A stretch of DNA of 64,000 nucleotides from Candidatus Gastranaerophilales bacterium (GTDB lineage Bacteria; Cyanobacteriota; Vampirovibrionia; Gastranaerophilales; Gastranaerophilaceae): assembly GCA_944325515.1 (NCBI GenBank), contig CALVAO010000003.1, forward strand, positions 1-64,000. The letters run 5' to 3'. The notes under the pieces are model-generated. The model saw only the letters and a list, made by a program, of their open reading frames with translations, searched no databases and had not been told where the DNA came from. Below, piece by piece: positions 53,586 to 62,787 of the stretch. A program made the position numbers and the translations under genes. The stretch's first letter is position 1. Each line of letters begins with the position of its first letter.

Positions 53586-54992
53586 ATGAGAATAACTTCT
53601 ATATCAACAATACAAATAACTAATTTTAAAGCAAAAAGTATTTCCAGCCGGATGAGGGACATGAGAGATGAATATGGTTGGTGGAAGTGGAATACCGGAG
53701 GCGGAAAAAGTGAAGCCAGACGACGTGCGGAATCACAACTAAACGATGAATGTAACAATTCTGAACGAGATGCAAGAATTGCAGAGGAAAAGGCTCAATC
53801 TTTTTATCAATACTCAAAAACAAAGTTAGAAGCGCAGGAAACAAAAATCCGAGAAAAACAAAATACTTTAAGTGAGTTGCAGTATATAACTTATCAAAAT
53901 AATAGAACAATTGATAGGTTAAAAGCAGAGACCTCAAGTAATGCACGCACCATTTCCAGAAATTATCAAGAAGCTGCAAGATTAATACAAGAACATAATG
54001 ATTTAAATAATAAACTGCTCCATTCAATTAGGGAGTATTCCGATTTAAAAGATGATGCAAGAAAAAGCAAAAATAAATCTAATAACTATATAAATCAGAA
54101 AGTGAAAGAAGTAAAAAATAATTTTAAAATAAAACAAGACGCTAATATTACTGAAACAGAAACAAGAATGCGGAATGCAGATGCATTAGCAGAACAACTT
54201 TTCAAAGTGTCAGTATCTTTACAAAGAACAGGTCTTTCTCAAATACAGGGATATGATTATGCTAAGGCTATTTTAAGCCGCTTATTTATAGAACCTTCTC
54301 AGTATAATAATGAAACAAGTGTACCCAATGGAGTGTTGTTGTATGGACCACAGGGCTGTGGCAAAACAACGCTGGCGCAGGCTTTTGCTGAAAGTACCGA
54401 TAATAAGATTGTATACTTTAGACCTACAATGAATAATGATAAAGCATACAATCAACTGGTAGATATTGTTAACTTTGCTAAAGAAACATTTAATAATGAT
54501 AAAAAACGAACTTTTGTTATAGTCGATGAATTTGACTCTTTTGCACCCAAAAATAATATGAGAAGTAAGAGAATGAAAAATCTTACTGATTTTATTTCAG
54601 AAGAATATCATTGTTCAATCTTAGCAACAACAAATTTTCCAGAGAACATTGATCCTACCTTATTGCGAGATGGACGTTTTGAAAAAATTGCAATTGGACC
54701 TGCCGAAGAAGAAGATTTAAAGCAAATTATTTATCGTTATCTAAATGGTTGTTTTAATAATAAAGCTGAAATTGATAAATTAATTTCTATAATTTTAAAT
54801 AATAAAAACGGAAAATATAGTAATTCCTTAATTAGAGATATTATTGATAATTGTATTGCACGGGCTAACATCATGAAACTTGACTTAGAAGCAACGCAAT
54901 TATTTGAGACCTTTAATAATACTATTCCAGATATTACGAATAAATTTTTGAAACATTTTAAACAACAGATTCAATATATGCAAAAGATTTAG
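53586..54992 (+). CDS. Tagged coiled-coil AAA ATPase (intact active site)
   Basis: A 468-residue protein. The N-terminus MRITSISTIQITNFKAKSIS carries the NFKAK tag at Phe14, followed by a DEYGWWKWNTGGGKSEARRRAES motif and a coiled coil (about 60-215). The AAA domain (about 220-440) has Walker A GPQGCGKT (Gly254-Thr261), Walker B IVDEFDSF (Asp313-Glu314), sensor 1 ATTNFPENID and an Arg-finger-type LLRDGRFEKI. These are all the elements needed for hydrolysis. It is the only clearly active ATPase of the three and lies between the two altered ones. Confidence 0.85.
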   Translation: MRITSISTIQITNFKAKSISSRMRDMRDEYGWWKWNTGGGKSEARRRAESQLNDECNNSERDARIAEEKAQSFYQYSKTKLEAQETKIREKQNTLSELQYITYQNNRTIDRLKAETSSNARTISRNYQEAARLIQEHNDLNNKLLHSIREYSDLKDDARKSKNKSNNYINQKVKEVKNNFKIKQDANITETETRMRNADALAEQLFKVSVSLQRTGLSQIQGYDYAKAILSRLFIEPSQYNNETSVPNGVLLYGPQGCGKTTLAQAFAESTDNKIVYFRPTMNNDKAYNQLVDIVNFAKETFNNDKKRTFVIVDEFDSFAPKNNMRSKRMKNLTDFISEEYHCSILATTNFPENIDPTLLRDGRFEKIAIGPAEEEDLKQIIYRYLNGCFNNKAEIDKLISIILNNKNGKYSNSLIRDIIDNCIARANIMKLDLEATQLFETFNNTIPDITNKFLKHFKQQIQYMQKI

Positions 54993-55000
54993 AGGTTAAA

Positions 55001-56749
55001 ATGAAAATAAACAGTTATATAAACATGCCAGTCAATCAATATGGATTTAAGGCTAAAACATATTCCGAAAGAGTCCAAGAGCGACTTAGCGGGTCAGACT
55101 GGTGGGACAAGAACTTTGGAGGAGATGAAGAACGTGCCCGTAATTCCGCCGAACGAGAGATGCTGGACGAAATAGATAATAACACGAGCAGAAAGCGTCA
55201 TGCAGAGAGTGAGTATGAACGTTATGTTGATAATTATAATTATCAAAGTAGTAGAAATACAAGTCGGTTAAATAAGTTAGAAAATGAGATTCAAAGGGAA
55301 CATAATTTACACACATCACAGGAGTCAAAAATTAAATCTCTAAATTCCAAAATTGCCGCGCAAACAGATAAGGTTATAGCAAGCAGCAGAACTTTAGATA
55401 ATATAACGGAGAAAACTAATACCACAAGGGACAAAGTTTCTAGTTTAAAACTAGAAACTATAAAGTTAAAGAGAGAAGTTAGTAATATAAAATTTCAAAC
55501 CGAAATTAAAATTCAAGAAGAAACAGAAAAAATAAGAAAACAAAGTTTTGAAAAATATAATCAAAAAGTAGAAGCACTAACTAAAAAACCATTACTATAT
55601 TTAAATCAAAATATAATTTTACCGCTTAAAATAAAACAGTCCGGAAAAGCTTTTACAATACCCAACGGGTTATTAATTGAAACACCTTCAAAATTATTTT
55701 CTAAAATTATTCTATCTTGGATTACGAAGAAAACAAATTCTAACTATGCAATACTAAATGCAAAAAAATATAAAACCGAAAGTGATTTCTTTGACGCATT
55801 AAGTGACATTTCAGAGCAAGCTAGAAATTATAACAAACAAACTAACTGCCATACATTTACATTAATTAATAACATAGAGAAATTTACCAGAAAAAAAAAC
55901 TCACAAATCATACCATATTTGAAAAGTTTTATGGATACAACATCAAGAGATTATAGTAATACAATAATTCTTTCTACAAAAGATAGTACAAAACTGGATC
56001 CAATATTAATAGCAAAACATAGATTCCCTCTAAAAATGGACTTGACATGGAATTTTGTATTTATGAAAAAATATGGATTTAGGACAATGTTATCTAATTT
56101 ATTAAAAATAAAGGCTAAGCGTACAAAATTCAAAGCTAGATTGGACAAAAAAAATAGTAAATCATTAAGTGTAACAGGAAATATTATTAGACAAAATAAT
56201 ATTAATAAAAGTAATACACTTCAAAATTTAGAAAAAAATAATAAAAATAATGTAATTACAAATAATACCCCTGTAAAAAAAGTTCCAAATGCACAACCGC
56301 TAATGCCGATAAAATCTGAGCCATCTAATTTAAAGATAATAGAACCGTCATTAGATAACTTAAGGCTTTACCTTAATGAGTTAGTTAAACAAAACAAAAC
56401 AATTATTGTTGAAAATTTGCAAAGAGTCATCTCTGAGTTTTCTATATCCGATATGATAAATTTATTGAAAATAATTGATGCAATAGACCCAACAGACAAG
56501 ATTATACCTATATCAGATATTAATATACCCGAAGAAAATAATTATGATGATATAGTATCATTTATAAAGAAAAATATTGGTCATCTCACCCAAAAAGAAA
56601 TTATAGAAATAATACAAATTATAGAACTATTCATAGAATTTATGGAAAATAAGCAGCCTTATAATGATAAACTATATTCTTATTTAAAAAATGCTGATTT
56701 TATGAAAATTATTGTTAATTCGTCAATTTTAAAGAAGTGTTTACACTAA
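55001..56749 (+). CDS. Tagged coiled-coil pseudo-AAA protein
   Basis: A 582-residue paralogue of the preceding protein. The N-terminus MKINSYINMPVNQYGFKAKT has the FKAK tag (Phe16) and a matching motif SDWWDKNFGGDEERARNSAERE. A coiled coil runs from about 55 to 200. The AAA region begins IPNGLLIETPSKLFSK, which replaces GVLLYGPQGCGKTT, so the P-loop is lost; Walker B reads TLINNIEKF instead of VIVDEFDSF, so both acidic residues are gone. Sensor 1 and Arg finger are also altered (LSTKDSTKLD, LIAKHRFPLK). A new C-terminal helical domain of about 190 residues follows. This is a pseudo-ATPase, probably regulatory or structural. Confidence 0.78.
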   Translation: MKINSYINMPVNQYGFKAKTYSERVQERLSGSDWWDKNFGGDEERARNSAEREMLDEIDNNTSRKRHAESEYERYVDNYNYQSSRNTSRLNKLENEIQREHNLHTSQESKIKSLNSKIAAQTDKVIASSRTLDNITEKTNTTRDKVSSLKLETIKLKREVSNIKFQTEIKIQEETEKIRKQSFEKYNQKVEALTKKPLLYLNQNIILPLKIKQSGKAFTIPNGLLIETPSKLFSKIILSWITKKTNSNYAILNAKKYKTESDFFDALSDISEQARNYNKQTNCHTFTLINNIEKFTRKKNSQIIPYLKSFMDTTSRDYSNTIILSTKDSTKLDPILIAKHRFPLKMDLTWNFVFMKKYGFRTMLSNLLKIKAKRTKFKARLDKKNSKSLSVTGNIIRQNNINKSNTLQNLEKNNKNNVITNNTPVKKVPNAQPLMPIKSEPSNLKIIEPSLDNLRLYLNELVKQNKTIIVENLQRVISEFSISDMINLLKIIDAIDPTDKIIPISDINIPEENNYDDIVSFIKKNIGHLTQKEIIEIIQIIELFIEFMENKQPYNDKLYSYLKNADFMKIIVNSSILKKCLH

Positions 56750-56759
56750 ATTCCTTCTA

Positions 56760-57599
56760 TTATTCCATCTTTCCATTCCAGAAATGGTGTAGAGTTTGGG
56801 TAATTTTGGAATCTGGTTTGTGGATTAGGAACCGTTTGAACAAGCTTTGCTTTTTATAAGGACTTTGGGAAACAAAGTCGATGCAGGGTAATAATACATT
56901 TTTGTCAATATTTTCTATTGTTCTTTTAGAAAAATCACAGGCTACAGCTTCAAAGGGATTTTCTGAAGCATAGACGCAAATTTTTTCAAGCATATTTTGG
57001 TATTTTGCCCTAAAAATTTCAAGTTTTGGAAAAGTTAATGTTTCCTCAAGCAGTTTTACGAGTTTTTTTCCGCCTAGTTTTTGGATTAGATTCTGTTCGT
57101 GTACAGCGTGTAAAAATTCGTGCAAAATCGGTTCCAGAAAGAAATCCGTAGAAGAAAAATGACGGTCAAAATTCTCATCTGCCATGCAGTCTATTCTCTC
57201 CCAATACTCGTTTCCGTCAGAATGATTAAAATCCTTAAACTCATTAAAAAATATGGTTTTTTCCGGAGTTATTTTACTATCTTTTTTGTGCAGTTTAACA
57301 GGAGCGAAATTTAAAAATCCTATTGAACTTTTATCTTGAATATTTAAATTTTGAAAATCTTCTACAAAAATTCCGTTTGGCAGCCCTAGATTTAAATGAT
57401 AATTTTCATTTAAATATTTAATAATTTCCAGACATTTAAGCGAACACCACGCAATAACTTTATTTTCTTTAAAGTCAGTTTGGATTCCGTTTTTTGCAAA
57501 TTCTTGCGCAATTCTCTTTATATCAGAAGAAGCGATTTCTTTCTGCATTTTCTGCGTAAGACCCGCTTGAAAATTGATATTTGTATTTTGAACTTTCAT
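56760..57599 (-). CDS. Tagged putative zinc metallopeptidase (HEFLH)
   Basis: A 279-residue protein with MKVQNTNINFQAGLTQ at the N-terminus (tag NFQAG, Phe10). EPILHEFLHAVHEQ (about 157-170) is an HExxH zinc motif, and NPFEAVACDFSKR (about 215-225) supplies a Glu that could be the third ligand; the pattern resembles gluzincin-type peptidases. No signal peptide. It is transcribed divergently from the second M16-like gene, with which it shares the duplicated promoter region, and convergently to the pseudo-AAA gene (10 bp apart). The family is not named with certainty. Confidence 0.7.
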   Translation of the reverse strand: MKVQNTNINFQAGLTQKMQKEIASSDIKRIAQEFAKNGIQTDFKENKVIAWCSLKCLEIIKYLNENYHLNLGLPNGIFVEDFQNLNIQDKSSIGFLNFAPVKLHKKDSKITPEKTIFFNEFKDFNHSDGNEYWERIDCMADENFDRHFSSTDFFLEPILHEFLHAVHEQNLIQKLGGKKLVKLLEETLTFPKLEIFRAKYQNMLEKICVYASENPFEAVACDFSKRTIENIDKNVLLPCIDFVSQSPYKKQSLFKRFLIHKPDSKITQTLHHFWNGKME

Positions 57600-57645
57600 A
57601 ACAATAACAAAACATAAACAAAAAAAATTTTGCTTATATTTTGTG

Positions 57646-57772
57646 AAAAATACTAATTTTCAAATTTTGTGTAAAGTTTTATTAACATACTTAAAATATT
57701 AGTCAAAAAATAATTTTTTGATGTTTTAATAGTCATGTGTAGTATAAAAATTACTATATAAAAGGTTAGGGA
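57646..57772 (+). promoter_or_regulatory. Duplicated promoter region of the second M16-like gene
   Basis: Nearly identical to 49909-50035, see that entry. The identity continues into the coding sequence for about 90 codons. It also lies upstream of the divergent zinc-protein gene. Confidence 0.6.
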
Positions 57773-59236
57773 ATGATTAATCCAATCAACATTAGTACAA
57801 ATCAGATTTATTATACAAACAGGCAGGCAAAAGAAACGAAGCCCGTTAATGTTTCAGTCCCAAATTTTGAGCTTTTTGATTATAAGACTGGACAGGCTAT
57901 TCTTGCGCGCAATAATATCTCATTCCGGAATCTTGCAACGCCAATCGAAGTAACTGATAAATACAACAAAAAAGTCGAAGGCAAAGACCATCTGGATTTA
58001 CCCAATGTTCATATTTATAAGTATCCGGATACGAATTTGCAGGTTTTTATAAATGAACACCCTAATATGGGTAAATATTCTGATATTATACAAGCAAACT
58101 TGTATGTAAAAAAGTTCGGTTCAGAAGAAAATCTAATCAAAAAAGAGATTAGCATACGTTTATTGTCAAAACTTGTCAATAATAAACATGAAAAAACTAA
58201 TGTAACAAAAAATAATCGCGGATTTTTCACCTTAACAACAGTACTTCCAAAGAATGAGTATAAAAATTTAGAAACTTTTAATAAAATAATAAGCGAGCCT
58301 AATTTTACACAAAAAGATTTAGATAATGTTAAAAAAGATTTGATTGAAGAAATAAAGTCTACAGAACATAAAAAATCTCTAAAACTTTATGCTTCTTTAT
58401 ATGGTGAAGATAGTTTAAAATCTGAAGAAGAAACAATAAATGAAATAAACAATACATCACTTAGCGAAATTCAGAAATATTATTCAGACAGCATAAAGAA
58501 TTCAGAAGCCCAGTATTTTATAACTGCAGATAAAATATTCTTACAAAACAACAAAAAAGAGATACAAAAAAGCCTCAATTCAAACATTAGCCGTCCATAC
58601 TTATCTCACAACGAAGAACCGGAAAAAAGTCCTGTATTTTTGCCTAACTTAAAAGATATCAGAATCGTAGATAATGATAACAAAGCTTATGTAGAAATGT
58701 ACTACCCGTGCAGTTCCAATACGTTGAGAGATTATTTGGCAAATTTATATTTAAGCTTCATATGTTTATTTTATAGGGATCCATACATTTTAGAAACTTC
58801 TGGTCCCAAAGCAATACAACCACCAATAGAGTCTAAATTATCTAATAACCTATCATTAAATACGTTAGATATTCAATTTAATCCAATTGATACTATACAT
58901 AATAAAGATAAAGAAATTATTGTACAGCAAGGAATGTTATATGATTTGTATGATAGAGATTTTGCTCAAATGCTAAAGGCAATAAAAGATTATGAAAATG
59001 AACTTTTGGACAAAAAACTAAATAAGAAATTTAATATTAAATCATCAAATAATACGTTATGTAATTATGCTTATGATATTTTCAAAACATATGAGATAAA
59101 TGAATCTATAAAACCAGACGATATAAGACATATTATCTGGTACAATATCGTTTGCCAAAGACCGATTTTGATTATAAATAATGAACACAAAATAAGAGAA
59201 GTCATAAAAAATGCCAGTAAACCGAATTATGCCTGA
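57773..59236 (+). CDS. M16 peptidase-like protein, paralogue of 50036
   Basis: A 487-residue paralogue. Residues 1-90 match the protein at 50036 at about 80 % by eye (MINPINISTNQIYYTNRQAK, then RNNISFRN, EVTDKYNKK.EGKDHLDLPNVHIY), while the rest has diverged. The M16-like pattern is clear here: NVHIYKYPDTNLQVFIN, the helix KEISIRLLSKLV, then FNKIISEPNFTQKDLDNVKKDL, LYGEDSLKSEEETINEINNTSLSEIQKYY. The HxxEH motif is missing. It stands without an AAA partner downstream. A binding or inhibitory role is inferred. Confidence 0.7.
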   Translation: MINPINISTNQIYYTNRQAKETKPVNVSVPNFELFDYKTGQAILARNNISFRNLATPIEVTDKYNKKVEGKDHLDLPNVHIYKYPDTNLQVFINEHPNMGKYSDIIQANLYVKKFGSEENLIKKEISIRLLSKLVNNKHEKTNVTKNNRGFFTLTTVLPKNEYKNLETFNKIISEPNFTQKDLDNVKKDLIEEIKSTEHKKSLKLYASLYGEDSLKSEEETINEINNTSLSEIQKYYSDSIKNSEAQYFITADKIFLQNNKKEIQKSLNSNISRPYLSHNEEPEKSPVFLPNLKDIRIVDNDNKAYVEMYYPCSSNTLRDYLANLYLSFICLFYRDPYILETSGPKAIQPPIESKLSNNLSLNTLDIQFNPIDTIHNKDKEIIVQQGMLYDLYDRDFAQMLKAIKDYENELLDKKLNKKFNIKSSNNTLCNYAYDIFKTYEINESIKPDDIRHIIWYNIVCQRPILIINNEHKIREVIKNASKPNYA

Positions 59237-59281
59237 TAAGATTATGGCAAAAGTACAAAACTTTATGATGTAATTTATGTT

Positions 59282-60034
59282 TTATACCGCTTTTTCAAGT
59301 GCTTGATATACTTCTTGAGAGATTAAGCCGGAATTTACATCTTCATGTATGACGTTTAGAGCTTCTTCGCGGCTCATTGAATCTTTATAGCTCCTCTTTT
59401 CTCTTAAAGCGGTGTATTTATCTGCGGCTGTAAGTATCTGCGATGTAATATCCGGTGTGTAATCATCGGTTATTGCAGGATAGCCGTCACCGTTAGGCGT
59501 CTGATGATGGTATTTTACAAGATTTAAGACATTTTGATTAACGCCCTGCTGTTTTAAAAGTGAATAACCAAGCTCTGAATGCAAATCCATAACTTTCTTT
59601 TCTTCCGGCGTTAAGCTGCCGTTCTTGTTCAAAATCTTTTCCGGAATTAGGATTTTACCATAATCGTGAAGCATGGCTGCCTGCTGTAAATCTGAAAGGT
59701 TTATTTCGTTCTTCATCTCCTGCGGAAGCGATGAATATATTTTAGCTGCTGTAACACGTGTATCCATTAAATGCCCGCGCTTAAGTTTCTCCAGCTCTTC
59801 TGTATTTACTTTTAGCGGAATACCGTTTTCTTTAAGGATTTTAATTATTTCCGGATTTGATTTCGCAAGTCTTGCTACTGTATTTTTATCCCAATAATTT
59901 TCATACAAAGGATTTGTATTAAAAGAATCATTCGCCGGCAAAAATGTTTCCGGATAAGCAGTCTGATTAGACCGGAACTGAATCCGCGGGAATGTAATAT
60001 TGTTTAGTATCGGGTTGTTATATATCGGGTTCAT
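59282..60034 (-). CDS. HD-GYP-like phosphodiesterase domain protein
   Basis: A 250-residue protein. The start at 60034 gives MNPIYNNPILNNITFPRIQF, with a tag-like QFRSN at Phe20. The catalytic domain (about 75-250) shows HDYGKILIPEKIL (HD), the YHHQTPNGDGYPA segment of HD-GYP enzymes and TAADKYTALREKRSYK. It may cleave cyclic di-GMP, but the exact HD-GYP residues vary and no GGDEF or EAL gene lies in the window. No signal peptide is visible. It is minus strand and starts about 40 bp upstream of a promoter with TATAAC. Confidence 0.82.
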   Translation of the reverse strand: MNPIYNNPILNNITFPRIQFRSNQTAYPETFLPANDSFNTNPLYENYWDKNTVARLAKSNPEIIKILKENGIPLKVNTEELEKLKRGHLMDTRVTAAKIYSSLPQEMKNEINLSDLQQAAMLHDYGKILIPEKILNKNGSLTPEEKKVMDLHSELGYSLLKQQGVNQNVLNLVKYHHQTPNGDGYPAITDDYTPDITSQILTAADKYTALREKRSYKDSMSREEALNVIHEDVNSGLISQEVYQALEKAV

Positions 60035-60175
60035 TCTTTTCTTCAACTTCACACTAACTTGTTATAGTCATGTAAAGTATTTTTTTAATGAAAATTTGAC
60101 TAAAAAACACAGTTTGTTAACAAACTGTTACATTTGTACATAAAAATGCTGATTTCCCGAAGACGTTTTATCTCC

Positions 60176-60769
60176 CTAAAACTTACCCTTTATTTTTGCA
60201 GGACGCCATATATAGCGCGATTTATCCGTATCGATTAATTCAAATCCGTTTTTTTCATAAAAATTTGTTGCGGAATAGACAGAACTCAGCGTAATTGCTT
60301 TGTTATATATCTTTTTCAAAACATTAATAAAACCGGTTCCTATTTGTTTGTATTGACGTGTATCAGAGGCATATGCCGTTTCGGGATTTACCTGCAGATA
60401 CGCAAGCTCGGCAGGCTGGTGTTTTTCCAGCTCTATCTGCGCCAGACCAAGGATTTTATGCTCATTAAGCTTTTCGTAATTCTCATCCTGGCGTGTCAAG
60501 GCATATATTTTAAAATTCTCTGCCGGCAGGAAATCTCCCGCAATTCCGCTTGCTGTTGAGGCAATATCAGTTGCATAAGTATGATTTTTCCCCCAGCCCT
60601 TAGCTACATTTACAAGAGTTCTTAAATCATCATTACTGGCAGGTTCAATCTCTACCAGAGAGACATTTAAAGGCTGGTAAGTTTTCTTTTTGGGGTTATA
60701 TTTTGAGATTTCGGTATTTGTCAGAAATTTTGCACCGAAATTTACTGAATTTAATTTATTTATTTGCAT
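60176..60769 (-). CDS. Tagged GNAT-like acetyltransferase
   Basis: A 197-residue protein. The start at 60769 gives MQINKLNSVNFGAKFLTN, with the NFGAK tag at Phe11. The C-terminal part has IGTGFINVLKKIYNKAITLSSVY and NFYEKNGFELIDTDKSRYIW, the typical close of a GNAT domain; the acyl-CoA loop (Q-x-x-G-x-G) reads YKQIGTGF. The substrate is unknown. It lies 36 bp after the cyclase gene on the same strand. Confidence 0.78.
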   Translation of the reverse strand: MQINKLNSVNFGAKFLTNTEISKYNPKKKTYQPLNVSLVEIEPASNDDLRTLVNVAKGWGKNHTYATDIASTASGIAGDFLPAENFKIYALTRQDENYEKLNEHKILGLAQIELEKHQPAELAYLQVNPETAYASDTRQYKQIGTGFINVLKKIYNKAITLSSVYSATNFYEKNGFELIDTDKSRYIWRPAKIKGKF

Positions 60770-60804
60770 AGTATTCTTTTTAAAACCGGACAAAAAATTT
60801 TTTG

Positions 60805-62787
60805 CTAGCAGATAACTTTCAGCACTTCATAAATATCCATTTTATGCGATTTGCCTCTGATTTCAACATCCGAAATCCTGATAACATCAAGAATGCTCTT
60901 GGTTTGTTCGTATGTTGAAGAGCTGATAAGCATTTTTGTTTTATAAACCTTATTGTAGCTTTCGAGTCTGCTTGCAAGGTTAACTGTATCGCCGATTACC
61001 GTGTATTCCATACGATTGACCGAGCCGATATTGCCGACAAAAACCTCGCCTGTATTAATTCCTATCCCGATATCAATTTTCGGCTTTCCTTCTTCTGCCC
61101 ATTTTTTCTGGAGTTCTTTGACTTTCATAAGCATTTCGTAACCGCATTTAACCGCATTAAGTGCGTGGTTTTTATCTTGAATAGGCTCGCCGAAAATCGC
61201 CATTACAGCGTCGCCGATAAATTTATTGATTATGCCGTTATATTTAGTAATAATCGGCTCCATTTCGGTAAAGTATTCGTTTAAAATCTGTGAAACCTGT
61301 TCTGCGGGCATTGTTTCAGACATGGAAGTAAACCCTCTTATATCCGAAAATAAAACTGTTACAACAGCCTTTTTACCGCCGAGCCCGAGATTATCAATAT
61401 TCATCACAACGCGTTTCATAACATCTTCGGACATATATTTGCCCATCGCGGATTTAACTTTTTCTTTGCTTCTGTTTTCCAGTACGAATTTGTGAATATA
61501 CGCGATAATCATTGTGACAATGTACATCACAACGGGCGTAATGACATTCACTACACATCCGAAATAAAAACATACAGTGCTGAATAATAAATATCCGGCA
61601 ATCAATGCAAAAGCAAGAGTAATTGATTTAAAAAGCGTATGTATGCGGATAACCGCATAAACGGCAATCATTCCTAAAATCGTAATCAAAATATTAAAAG
61701 CTTTTGGCAGAACTTTTAGAAAATCATTATGCAGAATATTGTCAATTACGGTTGCCTGTATGTCAGCACCGGGGTGAGCTGAATAAACAGGTGTATTTTT
61801 TGTATCGTTTAAACCTCCGCCGGCAGGAACATTTGCGCCGATTACTACAATTTTATCCTTAAATATATCCGGATTAATAACCGCTTTTTTTCCTTTTTGC
61901 AGATTGTCATAAGAGTTCATGATATCAATGGCAGAGATAGCCGGATGGGAATAGCCGTTCCATAATTTATAATATTTTATCGGAACAAACATCTGATGTT
62001 TGGTTACACTGTGCTTAATTCTGTAATTTAAATCCGGAAACTCTATATAAGAGTCCGTGACTTTTATTTTCGGGAAATTATTCGCAATAAGAAAAGCTTC
62101 CAGAGCAAGCGACGGATAGAAATTCTCTTTATATGCAAGCATATACTCATAGTTTCTTTGAACCTCATCCAATGCATTAGAAGAAAGACGTCCGTCGATA
62201 AAACCGGAAAGGAATGACACCGAGCCGATATGTTTTATTGCGTTAAAATATTCCTGCGGAAACGGCATTAGACCGGGGTAAAAAGACGGAATTTCAGTAA
62301 GTTCATTATCAATCTTTAATGCAAATTTTTCTTTAAACTGTCTATCGTATTTTTCTCCAAAATTTTTATCTCCCCAGGATTCATTTATAAGAGGCATAAA
62401 GCCGGATACAAGGTTGTCAAATTTATTAATTGTTTCAAAGAATTTTTTATCAGATTCGGGATTATCCTTATCAAGAGATCCAATAATGGAATCATGTACA
62501 ACAACTTTGGGCTGTGCATATTTATGGAAATATTCAAAAAGCTTGCAGTAAAGTTCTCTTTTCCAGGGCCATCTGTATTTATCAACAGTTATGGTATCAA
62601 TCATAACGAGAACAACATCACCGCTTCCATAAACTTGTTTGTTATGAAACGGCAGTTTTTCGGTTAAAACATGTCTTACCATAAAATCGTATGCTTTAGG
62701 TTCTGCAAAATTATATGTTACAGAGTAGACAAAAATCAGTATCAGTAAGACAATAATACTAAGTAATGCAAATTTAATTTTGTTCAT
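60805..62787 (-). CDS. CHASE2-domain adenylate/guanylate cyclase
   Basis: A 660-residue membrane cyclase. TM1 (about 6-26) precedes a CHASE2 sensor in the periplasm, three TM helices follow near 355-430 (ILITILGMIAVYAVI, LAFALIAGYLLFSTVCFYF, VITPVVMYIVTMIIAYI), and the class III catalytic domain runs from about 470. Metal-binding Asp residues are in LFSDIRGFTS and KFIGDAVMAIFG, and TVIGDTVNLASRLES closes the site. It makes cAMP (or cGMP) in response to an unknown signal. The start at 62787 follows TATCAT by 6 nt, suggesting a leaderless mRNA. It is divergent from eda, with about 40 bp between. Confidence 0.9.
   Translation of the reverse strand: MNKIKFALLSIIVLLILIFVYSVTYNFAEPKAYDFMVRHVLTEKLPFHNKQVYGSGDVVLVMIDTITVDKYRWPWKRELYCKLFEYFHKYAQPKVVVHDSIIGSLDKDNPESDKKFFETINKFDNLVSGFMPLINESWGDKNFGEKYDRQFKEKFALKIDNELTEIPSFYPGLMPFPQEYFNAIKHIGSVSFLSGFIDGRLSSNALDEVQRNYEYMLAYKENFYPSLALEAFLIANNFPKIKVTDSYIEFPDLNYRIKHSVTKHQMFVPIKYYKLWNGYSHPAISAIDIMNSYDNLQKGKKAVINPDIFKDKIVVIGANVPAGGGLNDTKNTPVYSAHPGADIQATVIDNILHNDFLKVLPKAFNILITILGMIAVYAVIRIHTLFKSITLAFALIAGYLLFSTVCFYFGCVVNVITPVVMYIVTMIIAYIHKFVLENRSKEKVKSAMGKYMSEDVMKRVVMNIDNLGLGGKKAVVTVLFSDIRGFTSMSETMPAEQVSQILNEYFTEMEPIITKYNGIINKFIGDAVMAIFGEPIQDKNHALNAVKCGYEMLMKVKELQKKWAEEGKPKIDIGIGINTGEVFVGNIGSVNRMEYTVIGDTVNLASRLESYNKVYKTKMLISSSTYEQTKSILDVIRISDVEIRGKSHKMDIYEVLKVIC

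Noticed and set aside
60784-60800. ACCGGACA near the cyclase gene
   Set aside because: A single end-like octamer with no partner and no internal match; chance is likely.
60805-62787. CRISPR or restriction-modification components in the accessory region
   Set aside because: No regular spaced repeats, Cas motifs, methylase or nuclease motifs were found in 50-63 kb.
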